Source of the DNA: a virus
Reading direction: 5' to 3' (one strand)
IMG/VR virus record: IMGVR_UViG_3300035181_001867
Span: 1 to 64,000 of that record
DNA length: 64,000 nucleotides
Under the pieces are notes generated by a model. That model made no database searches, was not told where the DNA came from, and saw only the letters and a program-made list of their open reading frames with translations. Positions 44,501 to 52,177 of this stretch are shown here, piece by piece. How positions within the stretch are numbered: position 1 is the stretch's first letter; the number at the start of each line of letters is the position of its first letter. A program made the position numbers and the translations under genes.

Positions 44501-47235
44501 GTGTCATAACTATCATTAAATTCTTTTATAGTCCCACCAACACCAAAGTTTGGTATATTTAACAATCTATAAAAATCAGAAGTTGCAGAACTAAACTCAA
44601 CAGGAGGGGTTTGAGCATTAATAATAGACGTAAAGTGAGTATATATCTCTGAAAATAACACAACCTTTCGGTTTTCATGATGAATGTTAAACATCATCTG
44701 ACTTGGAATTTCCCAATCTGTTGGACCCAAAGGTGTATCAATTCCAGCAATCCGTTTTACTCCATTAGAATCAACATATGAATCTCCATAAGCTAATTGA
44801 TACTCATTTCTTTGTTTTGGAACATATTGAGAATCTGATTCAGGAATTCCACGTCTCCAAATACTTTGAAGCCCAGCGGGGTTTGAAGTTTCAATAGCCC
44901 AAGAATCTTTATAACAAGTTATTGCACCTGTGTCAGTATTAAGTAATTGTTGTTCAAAACCAAATTCTTTTCCATTATTGGTGACCGCAATTCTTCGACC
45001 AACTCTAGGATCCACAGAATATGTTGATCCTTCCTGAAACCCAAAGATATTGTTGGCTGTATAGGTTGTTGTTCCATCAACATTAAAAATATCAAATAAT
45101 GGATATTGTGTTTGTTCGGTTTTGATTTGTTCAACAAGACGATATTTAATTAGAGTTGTAAAAATTGAACTAAAGTTTGTTGTATAAAAATTTGCATCTG
45201 TAGAAGTTCTTACTTCTATCTCAGATAGATATTGATCGCTCAGTGCCGCTGGAATTGTTTCTATCGATACATTTGAAAATTGAGAAACAGGATCAAAGAA
45301 CTGAATTGTATTCCCGTGTGTTCCAGGATATGAATGTCCAGTAGACGAAACGACTGCCGTTTCAGCAATATTGGAATACGATGGATCGTTGGCCCCAGTA
45401 AAGTTCCCAGAAATGTACTCCCCGGGGATGTTTGTACTCCATCCTTCAATATACGTTCCGTATTGACGTTTTCCGTCAACATAAACACGAATAGTATCTC
45501 TACCAACCAAGAAAAGATCAGGGAGTACAAAAGTGTTATATCCAGCAGTAGGTAAAGGTCCAAATGACAATTGAGGAATTACTGTTGGACGGGTTTGAAG
45601 ATTCACAGGAACCGGAGTTGGTGTTTCTGTTAAAGCCCATTGTGAGAAGAAACTTACCCAAGTGTCACCAAGACTCGTTGTGGTAAGAACAAAATCGACT
45701 GTTGTATCAGTTGTTAATCCCAATATGACTTGTGCTGTATCTTCTACTACTAAAAATTTAGTAGTGTTTGTTTCAGGATCATAACCATCACTACCTGGAC
45801 CGTGAGTCGTATCTGCTTGATATATCGTTAATGTGAATACAGAGGAAGGTACTTCATTGACGTGGATTTTGTTCCCAGGTTGAAGCATACTTCTATGATC
45901 ACCATCAACAGTAATTGTTCCAGGGTTTGATATTGTAGAAGTCGATATACCTAAAACTTTAAATTTTATACCCATTTCATAAAGTGTTGGTTCACTATCT
46001 ACGCTTATCCAATCTTGTAGATAACTTCCTCTGTACGACCATTTATATTTTGTATATGACCACTGGTTTAATTCAATATTCGGATTATACTCAATAATTG
46101 GCATTGTTGCTCTAATTGCCAATGAAATATTTGGAACATCCGCTTGGTGGTACCACTTATTTTGGGCAGACCAATCATCTGTTTGGGTTACACAGAGAGA
46201 AGATTCAACAGAGTCCCATGGAAAAATTCCCGAAGATAAATCAGAAGGAGCAAAGAGAACCCATTTTTCTCCATCCCATGCTCTTAGTTTTGGACGGGGT
46301 GGCGTTCCAATCGGATCTGAGTCGTTAATTTTATCAACGTCGTTAATATCATACCAAAAAAATGGGTTAAAAGTATAAACAGTAGAACCAACAGTAAGTT
46401 CAGATATATTATCATAACTAACCCAACTACTTCCCATCCATCGTTTAAATTGCTTGGCATCAGTATCAAACCACAATGAATATAGTGGAGGAGATGATGG
46501 TGCTGTATTTATAGGACCAGTAGGTGGTTCTGCAGTAAATTCATTTATGTGCCACCAATTGAGAGAATTGTCATCCCACTGTGTCATATCCCAACCAACC
46601 CTTCCATTATAACAAGCGCAATCTCTAATAATTTGAAGCCGTGAGAGTTCGGATTGCATTTGAGCAACAGTGGTGTCAAATTCTGATTGAGATACTCCTG
46701 GTGCCGGTCCTCCAGCAATATAGCTTGCTATACTCGATGTTAAAACATTAACCCGAGCCACAGCACTCGCGCAAGTGTTTTTTATTGTTATATATTGAGG
46801 TGCTGAACCGGCAGGATCATACCAATAATATTTTCCCCAATTAACAAGTTTATCAAAATCAACAGGTGGTGCAAAATTAAACTGTGTTGTGTTCCCCCAC
46901 AACGGTAAACGTTCTGGATCAACTCCCAAATCAGAAGCTTTTGTTAAAATGTCAGCATAAGAAGATAGATAATTAACAGTTGCGATCGTTGAGTTTAAAA
47001 GTGGTTGAAGTTGGTAGGCCTGACGTTGAACAGATGGTTCAGGTATTCTTGTGCTTTTACTATAACGTGTTGATTTTTTTCCAATAGTTCCAAACGTAGG
47101 TGTTAACTCGGACTTCGTTAAATAACGATTTGGGCCATTTTCTAAAAATGAATTATTAACGTCTGTTCTAAACGTGTCTGGTAAAAGCTCTACAAGGTTA
47201 GTCCTTGGTTTTTTGTAATCTGAATTATCTGTCAT
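38539..47235 (-). CDS. Giant baseplate protein (2898 aa) in gp7 position
   Basis: 2898 residues from ATG 47235 (MTDNSDYKK); a TTG 21 bases further up is a poorer start. N-terminal part: RTNLVELLPDTFRTDVNNSF. Around two-thirds in lies KFIFWRGMIHNKGSINAVKAF, with a KGS..A helix like those of gpI/gp7-type wedge proteins (T4 gp7 has STKGIEASYKFLF). Several carbohydrate-binding-like or beta segments surround it (GTQTSNIWKHIALD, GEYWYK-like). T4 gp7 has 1032 residues, so this is nearly three times longer. It follows gp6 in transcription, as gene 7 follows gene 6 in T4. The gp7 role is inference from position and one motif. Confidence 0.65.
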   Translation of the reverse strand: MTDNSDYKKPRTNLVELLPDTFRTDVNNSFLENGPNRYLTKSELTPTFGTIGKKSTRYSKSTRIPEPSVQRQAYQLQPLLNSTIATVNYLSSYADILTKASDLGVDPERLPLWGNTTQFNFAPPVDFDKLVNWGKYYWYDPAGSAPQYITIKNTCASAVARVNVLTSSIASYIAGGPAPGVSQSEFDTTVAQMQSELSRLQIIRDCACYNGRVGWDMTQWDDNSLNWWHINEFTAEPPTGPINTAPSSPPLYSLWFDTDAKQFKRWMGSSWVSYDNISELTVGSTVYTFNPFFWYDINDVDKINDSDPIGTPPRPKLRAWDGEKWVLFAPSDLSSGIFPWDSVESSLCVTQTDDWSAQNKWYHQADVPNISLAIRATMPIIEYNPNIELNQWSYTKYKWSYRGSYLQDWISVDSEPTLYEMGIKFKVLGISTSTISNPGTITVDGDHRSMLQPGNKIHVNEVPSSVFTLTIYQADTTHGPGSDGYDPETNTTKFLVVEDTAQVILGLTTDTTVDFVLTTTSLGDTWVSFFSQWALTETPTPVPVNLQTRPTVIPQLSFGPLPTAGYNTFVLPDLFLVGRDTIRVYVDGKRQYGTYIEGWSTNIPGEYISGNFTGANDPSYSNIAETAVVSSTGHSYPGTHGNTIQFFDPVSQFSNVSIETIPAALSDQYLSEIEVRTSTDANFYTTNFSSIFTTLIKYRLVEQIKTEQTQYPLFDIFNVDGTTTYTANNIFGFQEGSTYSVDPRVGRRIAVTNNGKEFGFEQQLLNTDTGAITCYKDSWAIETSNPAGLQSIWRRGIPESDSQYVPKQRNEYQLAYGDSYVDSNGVKRIAGIDTPLGPTDWEIPSQMMFNIHHENRKVVLFSEIYTHFTSIINAQTPPVEFSSATSDFYRLLNIPNFGVGGTIKEFNDSYDTFLSAMFQTSTNPRAIIDFARSRYDYNLTLLQEYFLQNAILLLTNMSDPFYQDINKAISDYVITLFEQNEFLDNSFGDSTTHNTLTGLGIKNWITTLPYLKLSRPVVPAILFDVDLGIKQVLHHDGHISNISVPSSTSKSIYTKLLQSTNGVQGPITTRPVWPTVQKGQYWMDTGGVLYRFNVISTSGGAPSIFNPVGTYWLDGTSGLLYVRTNSVPLGWEIVKDKNGHITPGYIEPAWKPIVLEEIIANVIYQAELKLYEAVPDFDSTVFDFSTLLSSTSEQDVFVTYLKEQYFDYIQQTNSNPSVNNFDISNPFTWNYNSISPSYIPAVKVGSPTIWDASYQGIYEKNFGTQYPHLLPWKLQGYYNKPTWWDSQYKDTSGLRRWTNSMWNNIKNGIIPVGALLPDNITVGTGLVESPTQAPVYNFMCVDTSTDTLLAPYVQGNTNTFLNSVSIINQYIPSFSDPFSFGQQGVTEYTWRNSSYFLYGLLHIAFRMQPVRFLHDVFGPTFINVAGLQIDNRTKKVYSHKDAIFHGDLNSADQNIVLNGLNQWYVNFIRFNNLDINTSDFKEKWINWNANLTYQTGSFINSKSLDVAADYFSIIPQDYQVLIKKTPDMKNFWVDALLVTTESVGTDWTLNHNNKVPKYYGSDWVFRLSTPSPIGHTINYYGIKSYPCSFNTINDVGSTIGAIVLPWANVAGTPIPGEDILYVQDDTLTWFTGSPVQVTSAELYPTPLAPNTTYYIIKVADNQFKLASSYNNAVNGISIDITSPGSAVYIEELVGTFVALDGTQTSNIWKHIALDKRTTNTSLVPMYVTGVQSVINLIDGYSNWLMDQGWAFNEPEAVEVDIQTGKILNWQTEIERLIGRIYSGLGLVTIQGNPTSPGSISVLGNLIQGVGYSSGKYINIQTETITGTGSGATVNIVVQDNKVFSVNINKIGMQYNTGDTISVLGANFGGGDDIILTVLNVFPVSLNQPISGEVLHEVNPFRNNIWFKTPRGIISNIYSQSYSDVRVDSTVYDQFGDTLPSSSVFIFREDTKSRIRECFLCGSVYSQSGAVNSNQDAAINPYTTPHLGGAHLFLDGYEHAIVFNDYTTDGFLIFDPFIGLSTSKFTLAFEKGAAYTFRPNIGGYFLNGEQTVQNIENTVDNMQLYYDTFKVNETADFLDYARAALGYESPDYLDNIGINSKSKFIFWRGMIHNKGSINAVKAFINARLFVDAKIDDFWAYKVGEFGNLTRKYFNDINIEPEDIKKNELRLEFASSNIDPTFITITPTDDVRWEYFPDQRSTINPTLDFYFSAGVIGVITGTCNGSPVDVILPNNDGYQVVKFDPVTKISSVLVSGVSQLNNNHITITSSDNFNYSVYVFSVSKQKHNPAKLIDKQSKDVISSIMIWHPAVGFHYQVPISLIDIQRDNDPATYNNTISSGLTGTMYYQEEFVPRTNWNSQEVGKIWLRTSSFGYTPYYDPIVYPNVSDRITNWGKPTDWSSFDVLQWTESPVTPENWDAYVISQASNTELDQYSLPSGTPMKVIYRRVNINTDSTLPPTYSDYQRIDTNPRIQVLYDTISSVSVFPVQFLEQIDLRLDHNIDNGQVVNVYVNGILKTTTHTTSIISTILNEPPTNPMDKDSYKVGTIPTGDWTPFAIGDIVQWNETTSSWDVLTTGAEFDALSSVGAYVTFDPTTLNVGDTITFEYPLFNVDVSTLPNTMIEYTLFTPYTSVNTIDNQGNIVDTKYYFWVMNKNVRPTATTLSLSEIKSLLKVPSVPYMFMLGIDGTLQRFNSVVIRGISRFISQNDRFKVRFQTDASLRDDSDISSSLTKKNVHTQWELFRQEQNVVISRTLWNKLTESVVGYKLHDDNTPVPSLDRVLYDQLNGSATRIGMGEGQSFVDKDLALNTIINEIENPNYDLSPIDKSAFLDTYSFDTPENILTAMDYIYNTFAYSDTNRIFFSCLHDAMSLKSEYGDIFKTSAIALHGIKILETSKEAMNG

Positions 47236-47266
47236 ATACCACACCAAAAATAACAACTGTTTAGGT

Positions 47267-47274
47267 TATTTATA
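47267..47274 (-). promoter_or_regulatory. T4 late promoter -10, exact (TATAAATA)
   Basis: Lies 32 bases before ATG 47235 and after the endonuclease stop at 47321, so the giant gene keeps its own promoter. Confidence 0.75.
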
Positions 47275-47320
47275 GTGCATTATGTTTTCAGAAAAACTGG
47301 GAGGGTTATAGTAATTTATA

Positions 47321-48937
47321 TTACCAATTTTTAAAAGTTTGGAATTTGATTTTTCCACAATCCCACAATCGAAGAATTCCATCAGCATCACAGTTCTGTT
47401 TTTCACTTAAAGAAGAATCAAAATTGTCTAACCGAAGTGGCAGATATTTTCGTCTAAAATTAAATTTATGATATCGTATATTATTTTTTATATAATAATA
47501 GTCTGGTTTTAGTTGTTTCACATTTTTAAACCCAACAGACAAATATAACTGTCCTTGACTATACCGCAAATCAGCGAATGTTTCAATAACATTCCACTCG
47601 TATTGTTTTTTCAGAGCAGACAGTAACCGTGAAAATCCCCCAACAACAATCTTCGATGTTGCATACCTATTAATCAACAGCACCCCACCTTTGTTTTGTA
47701 TCACAGATATACATGCGACCAAAGAATTGTCTTCAAACAGTCCAATATTTATACTTCCAGGACCATCCCCCTGTAAATGATATTGCTCAAAAAACCTCTT
47801 CTTTTCGTTCACTCCAACCATTTTAATAGATAATTTTCTTGCAAACACTCTCGATTTTGTGGATCGATTTAGATTATGTAACAACATATCTTGTATTGTG
47901 GTTTGTTTTGTGAACCATTCATCCTCGTATATTGTAAAAAGACGAATGTTTTTATCCAAACACAATTTATACTTGTTATAGTGGTATGTTGAATTTTTTC
48001 CAAGTTGCTCACTATGCCAATACAATCCACAATATTCTATTGCAATTTTATACTCGGGTAAATATATGTCTAATTCCAGTGGAGCAATAATATTTCTAAC
48101 ATTCGTCTCGACCTTCAATCCATTACTAATTAAAAATTGGGATATTTGGTTTTGTCCAACAGACTCACGAAAGTGTTTCGTTTCTATTCCAAATTTTGTT
48201 AAATATCTCCCCACTGTGGTATCATTAACTCCAACCCTTTCCGCGATTTGTGTTAAAGGTTGTTTAAGTTCAACGTGTTGGTGAAATAACCATTCTGGAT
48301 CATTTAATTTGTTTAGTGCGTCTTCTGTAATATGTGTTTGTGTAGGATGTTCCCGAGAAAATTTTTGTAAATTTGTCGCTTTTGTTTTTTGTTTGAAATT
48401 TTCTTCCTGTTGTATATAATCCACCCCATACCGTTCAACGTTTGTTCTTCTTACTTTTTGTTGAAACTTTGGTAATAACATGGGATGAATAACACCATAT
48501 CTTTGCAAGTTTGTGTTTATCGCTTTAGACTTTATGCTGTCTAATTGGTTTGGGTTGGACACTCCATAGAGTAACACTGAATTGTCTCGTTTCTTTTGAA
48601 TTATAGAAGGAACCTTACTAATATTTGATACTCCGAATGTGGCTATCACCCCATCTTTACACAACTGTTGTTGGATGGGGTCTTTGTTTTTACAAGAAAC
48701 GCTACAGTAAGTGTTAAAACCGGAGGAAAATAATCGTCCCCATTTTGTTGGCCTTCCACAAATTTTACAGGAGGGGAGTTGTGAAATGTTATTGATAAAA
48801 CAAAAAAATCTTGCTGCAGGAGGGGAGTTTGGTGGTAAAAAGGAAGTTTCACTTAAAATTCTTTGTCGTATCAATGGTCTATTTTCTAACAAAGATGTTA
48901 ATTTTTTTGTTCCCCCTGTTTCAATATGGTATTTCAT
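47321..48937 (-). CDS. EDxHD (Vsr-like) homing endonuclease, copy 3
   Basis: 538 residues from ATG 48937 (MKYHIETGG). The frame is open further to ATG 48976, but the exact late box TATAAATA overlaps that codon, so a transcript from it would not contain it. Parts: zinc ribbon (CKICGR, YCSVSCK), four or more VxxxYGV/ERYGVDY stretches, a helix-turn-helix (LTQIAERVGVNDTTVGRYL), core LELDIYLPEY, AIEYCGLYWHSE, IYEDEW, and the C-terminal module (HLQGDGPGSINIGL, VVGGFSRLL, FADLRY, RLWDCGK). It sits exactly between gp6 and the giant gene. Confidence 0.75.
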   Translation of the reverse strand: MKYHIETGGTKKLTSLLENRPLIRQRILSETSFLPPNSPPAARFFCFINNISQLPSCKICGRPTKWGRLFSSGFNTYCSVSCKNKDPIQQQLCKDGVIATFGVSNISKVPSIIQKKRDNSVLLYGVSNPNQLDSIKSKAINTNLQRYGVIHPMLLPKFQQKVRRTNVERYGVDYIQQEENFKQKTKATNLQKFSREHPTQTHITEDALNKLNDPEWLFHQHVELKQPLTQIAERVGVNDTTVGRYLTKFGIETKHFRESVGQNQISQFLISNGLKVETNVRNIIAPLELDIYLPEYKIAIEYCGLYWHSEQLGKNSTYHYNKYKLCLDKNIRLFTIYEDEWFTKQTTIQDMLLHNLNRSTKSRVFARKLSIKMVGVNEKKRFFEQYHLQGDGPGSINIGLFEDNSLVACISVIQNKGGVLLINRYATSKIVVGGFSRLLSALKKQYEWNVIETFADLRYSQGQLYLSVGFKNVKQLKPDYYYIKNNIRYHKFNFRRKYLPLRLDNFDSSLSEKQNCDADGILRLWDCGKIKFQTFKNW

Positions 48938-48975
48938 TATTTGTTTCAACACAACACACTCTCCCTCTGTATCCA

Positions 48976-48983
48976 TATTTATA
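48976..48983 (-). promoter_or_regulatory. T4 late promoter -10, exact (TATAAATA), before endonuclease copy 3
   Basis: The box ends on the first in-frame ATG of the endonuclease frame and lies 39 bases before ATG 48937, which sets the true start. Confidence 0.75.
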
Positions 48984-49023
48984 CACTATAAAGGGAGTTT
49001 AGTGAAACATTATAAAAAGGTAA

Positions 49024-52000
49024 CTAGTTTGTTCCTTGCTTAATAGTGAGTCTGCTAATAGAGCTAATAAGTTCAATATCGTTCACAGTCACATCAGCAA
49101 TAAACAACTCGTCTTGTTTCGCGTTCACCTGGAATAAATCTCCAAAGAAATTCGTGGAATATAGAGGAACCAATACAACAGAGTCAATATCAACTGGTAA
49201 TGCGGCATGAATGGCAGCAGCCAATTCCGTAAAATAGAACGTTTCACCAAAATCCCATTGAGAAATATCAAAGAACGTATTAACTGTTCCAATAATTTTT
49301 AGTTTTATTTGATTATCAGTTAACGTGGAATGAGGAGACCGAATTACTTTTATTACAGCTTGTAGATTTTGAGGAGCATGTTTACCAAATAAAATTTTAA
49401 AATTTCCTGAATGGAGAATCATACTATCTGAAATCATTCTATTGTCGATCAAGTATGCATAAGACGTTCTTAAATCAAATGGTGTTGGGGCCGTTGGTTG
49501 GCTTTGTAGATACCCATCCAACCAACGACGAATACTTGTATAATATCCTCTTGAAATGATGTACGTATCAATTATATTCATCGCAGCTGGGTCTACCAAC
49601 TGATTATTAGGAGTTCTGTGCATCCACATAAAGTTCAACATATTTCTTCCAGTTTTTCTCGTGTATTCAACAAAAGTTAATGGGTCCATATAAACACCAT
49701 TATCAACTACAACATCAAAAGTAGAAAATAACTCAACTGTTTGATAATTTGTTGGAAGAATAGTCCAGTAATCATCCGACGAAGCTCGTGTAAAATAAAC
49801 ATATTCGTTTACAGTTAAAGAACTACCTGAATTGTTTACAGTTCCAGCATCATATAATAAATCACTTCCGAGTAAATTTGGACTAATATCTCTTGCGAGC
49901 GCTGCGAAAGGTAAAACACCATTTATCTGTATAGTTGGATTTATAAAATCACTCAATGGAACATAGGTTGGACTCGGAAAGTCTGGAAACAAATCACCGT
50001 TGTTATCAGCATAGATTACACTAAACTGGTTAATGTTTGGAAGACCAATATCAGTCGTTGGCCCTGTTCCTGTTTCAACATAAACAGAATCTAAAATGAT
50101 TAAGTTTGTATTGTTTAACATCGTTCCTGTTCGGTCCCTATTCTCATTCGCTTTCAATAAAACTAACACATCATTTCCAGGATTTAACGAATCGTAATTT
50201 ATAACCTGATTTTCATTATTAAACCAAAACTTCGTTGTTGGACTTTCAGCAACCATTGTAGCACTTTTGTACGACACAAGCCAGGAGTTAATATCTGCAC
50301 CTTTTTGAATTTTAATATACCAATCATTAGTTGAACCCAAAATCCAAGAGTGTGAAGAAAGATCATATGACAAATAACCATCAGAGTTTGAATAATCAAC
50401 AGAAGAAATAAGATTAAACTCATCTATTGTAAACGTTCTAGCTTTTGCATCAATACCATCACCCTTCATTGTTCTGTATAACATCAACCCTGGATTAGAT
50501 AATAACGGTTCTACATAATTACGGATTACAACATCAGCATTCAGGGAAGGGCTTATCGGAGGAAGTGATAATATGTTATCGGATAAATAAACTGCTAAAT
50601 CGTCACCAAAAATCTTAATATTGTCATACATTCCACTAGGATCAACGAAATCTACGTACTTAACATAATTTGATTCACCAGCAAATGTTCTATTGAATGA
50701 CCGTATTTTTAATATCGTTTGGTCTTGAAGCATAAACGTGTTATAGTCCCGACCATTGACCATACGATCTTGTGTGTAATAAACAGATGGAGCCATTCTA
50801 CGAATATGTTCAATGTCTTCTGTTTGAGCAGCATTTTGGAGTGTCGACGTTGCTGAAAACGTGAATGTACAAGTTCTTACAATTCCGTTAACGTCAACAT
50901 ACGTGAAACTCGTTGAAACGTTATTAATAGAACTTTGGGGGATGACTACATTTTCGTTTGCAGAGGTTCTAACCCAAAAATGGAACAACCCACTTGGAAT
51001 TTCTGCAAATTCACCATCTCCAAAAATAATTCTAACGTTATCATTTTCAAGTGTTTCGATTTCATACTTATTTCGAATTACGTTGGTATTGTATATGATG
51101 TTTTGGGCTTGTGCTAAATCGACGGGGAACCACTCCCCCTCAACTGAATTTCGAGTATAGATTTCGTTCCCTGTCACTGTCTGAAGTGTTACAGGATCAA
51201 CGTTATTAATCCAAACATCAGTTTCGTTTATATTAGTTTTGTTAATATCAAAAGTTTGGTTAGGGGTAATTCCATCAAAAGTATTTTGGACTAATTGAAG
51301 AGTTCCTTGTTTAGTGAAGAAAAAGAAACCAGTTCCCGAAGAACCATCTCCCAGACCGTCTGAACCATACAATAGAGTATTTGGGATGTTAATTTCTGGA
51401 CGCTTTTCGTATGGACCGTCACTGTTTAAAGACGACGATACCAACTCCATAGGATATGATGTTCCAGAAACAGATACGGAATATGGGAACACACCAGTTG
51501 GTGTTGGGACGTTATTGAGAGTATACAATTCAAATAATACATCTTGTACTTGAACTCGATCATCTGGTAATACACTACCAAACGGTTGTGTTAAAATATG
51601 ATCCATAACCAACAAAAATTGATCTTTCCAATTCGTATTTGAGGTATCATTCCAATTTATTTTAGTCCCTGATAAATTAGTTCCATTGGAATCATATATC
51701 GGTTCAGTTGTAGAGATTGATGTCAGTTTTACGAGTCCTCTTGCAGGTATATTCCGAGAAGCCTTATAAGAGATTAATTTTGCCAAGCGTAAAATTGATT
51801 GTTTTCTTTGTGCAGTAGGAAGAAAATTCTCTTGTGAATTCATATCAACACGATATGTTATTAATTCTCCAACATACGCAAATAATTCAAGAATAGCAAT
51901 GAATTCCGAACTTTCAATATAATCATTATATGTTTCAGGAAAATATAATTGAACATAAGCAATTAAACTCTCTTTTATTGATTGGTAATCAAATGCAGTA

Positions 52001-52083
52001 AAGTTTATATCTTGAAATGCTTTATAAACTGTTTCCCAACTTTCTGCTGCTGAAATTATTCGTCCACTCATTCTATTATCCAT
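49024..52083 (-). CDS. 6: Baseplate wedge protein, gp6-like (baseplate J family)
   Basis: 1020 residues from ATG 52083 (MDNRMSGR); ATG 52071, with GGATAA upstream, is also possible. N terminus: NFTAFDYQSIKESLIAYVQLYFPETYNDYIESSEF, then LELFAYVGELITYRVDMNSQENFLPTAQRK, the classic start of T4 gp6 and phage baseplate J proteins (FDYxxIxxSLxxYxxxxFP). It would form the inner ring of the baseplate with gp25. T4 gp6 has 660 residues; this one is longer in its middle and C-terminal regions. Confidence 0.85.
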   Translation of the reverse strand: MDNRMSGRIISAAESWETVYKAFQDINFTAFDYQSIKESLIAYVQLYFPETYNDYIESSEFIAILELFAYVGELITYRVDMNSQENFLPTAQRKQSILRLAKLISYKASRNIPARGLVKLTSISTTEPIYDSNGTNLSGTKINWNDTSNTNWKDQFLLVMDHILTQPFGSVLPDDRVQVQDVLFELYTLNNVPTPTGVFPYSVSVSGTSYPMELVSSSLNSDGPYEKRPEINIPNTLLYGSDGLGDGSSGTGFFFFTKQGTLQLVQNTFDGITPNQTFDINKTNINETDVWINNVDPVTLQTVTGNEIYTRNSVEGEWFPVDLAQAQNIIYNTNVIRNKYEIETLENDNVRIIFGDGEFAEIPSGLFHFWVRTSANENVVIPQSSINNVSTSFTYVDVNGIVRTCTFTFSATSTLQNAAQTEDIEHIRRMAPSVYYTQDRMVNGRDYNTFMLQDQTILKIRSFNRTFAGESNYVKYVDFVDPSGMYDNIKIFGDDLAVYLSDNILSLPPISPSLNADVVIRNYVEPLLSNPGLMLYRTMKGDGIDAKARTFTIDEFNLISSVDYSNSDGYLSYDLSSHSWILGSTNDWYIKIQKGADINSWLVSYKSATMVAESPTTKFWFNNENQVINYDSLNPGNDVLVLLKANENRDRTGTMLNNTNLIILDSVYVETGTGPTTDIGLPNINQFSVIYADNNGDLFPDFPSPTYVPLSDFINPTIQINGVLPFAALARDISPNLLGSDLLYDAGTVNNSGSSLTVNEYVYFTRASSDDYWTILPTNYQTVELFSTFDVVVDNGVYMDPLTFVEYTRKTGRNMLNFMWMHRTPNNQLVDPAAMNIIDTYIISRGYYTSIRRWLDGYLQSQPTAPTPFDLRTSYAYLIDNRMISDSMILHSGNFKILFGKHAPQNLQAVIKVIRSPHSTLTDNQIKLKIIGTVNTFFDISQWDFGETFYFTELAAAIHAALPVDIDSVVLVPLYSTNFFGDLFQVNAKQDELFIADVTVNDIELISSISRLTIKQGTN

Positions 52084-52093
52084 ATGTTTTTTA

Positions 52094-52101
52094 TATTTAT
52101 C
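52094..52101 (-). promoter_or_regulatory. Late promoter -10 variant (GATAAATA) before gp6
   Basis: Only 11 bases before ATG 52083, so the leader would be nearly absent. This favours ATG 52071 or partial read-through from upstream. Confidence 0.5.
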
Positions 52102-52146
52102 ATTCGTTACACAAAGGTTGAAATGCGTTAAAATCTTTTCTTTCGG

Positions 52147-52154
52147 TATAAATA
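52147..52154 (+). promoter_or_regulatory. T4 late promoter -10, exact (TATAAATA), for endonuclease copy 4
   Basis: On the + strand, 24 bases before ATG 52178. Together with the gp6 box it forms a divergent late promoter pair about 50 bases apart. Confidence 0.75.
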
Positions 52155-52177
52155 CACATATCAAAAAGAACGCAAAA

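Noticed and set aside
49024-52164. Start of gp6 at 52164
   Set aside because: That start lies upstream of the late box and inside the divergent promoter region; MDNRMSGR at 52083 fits the family start better.
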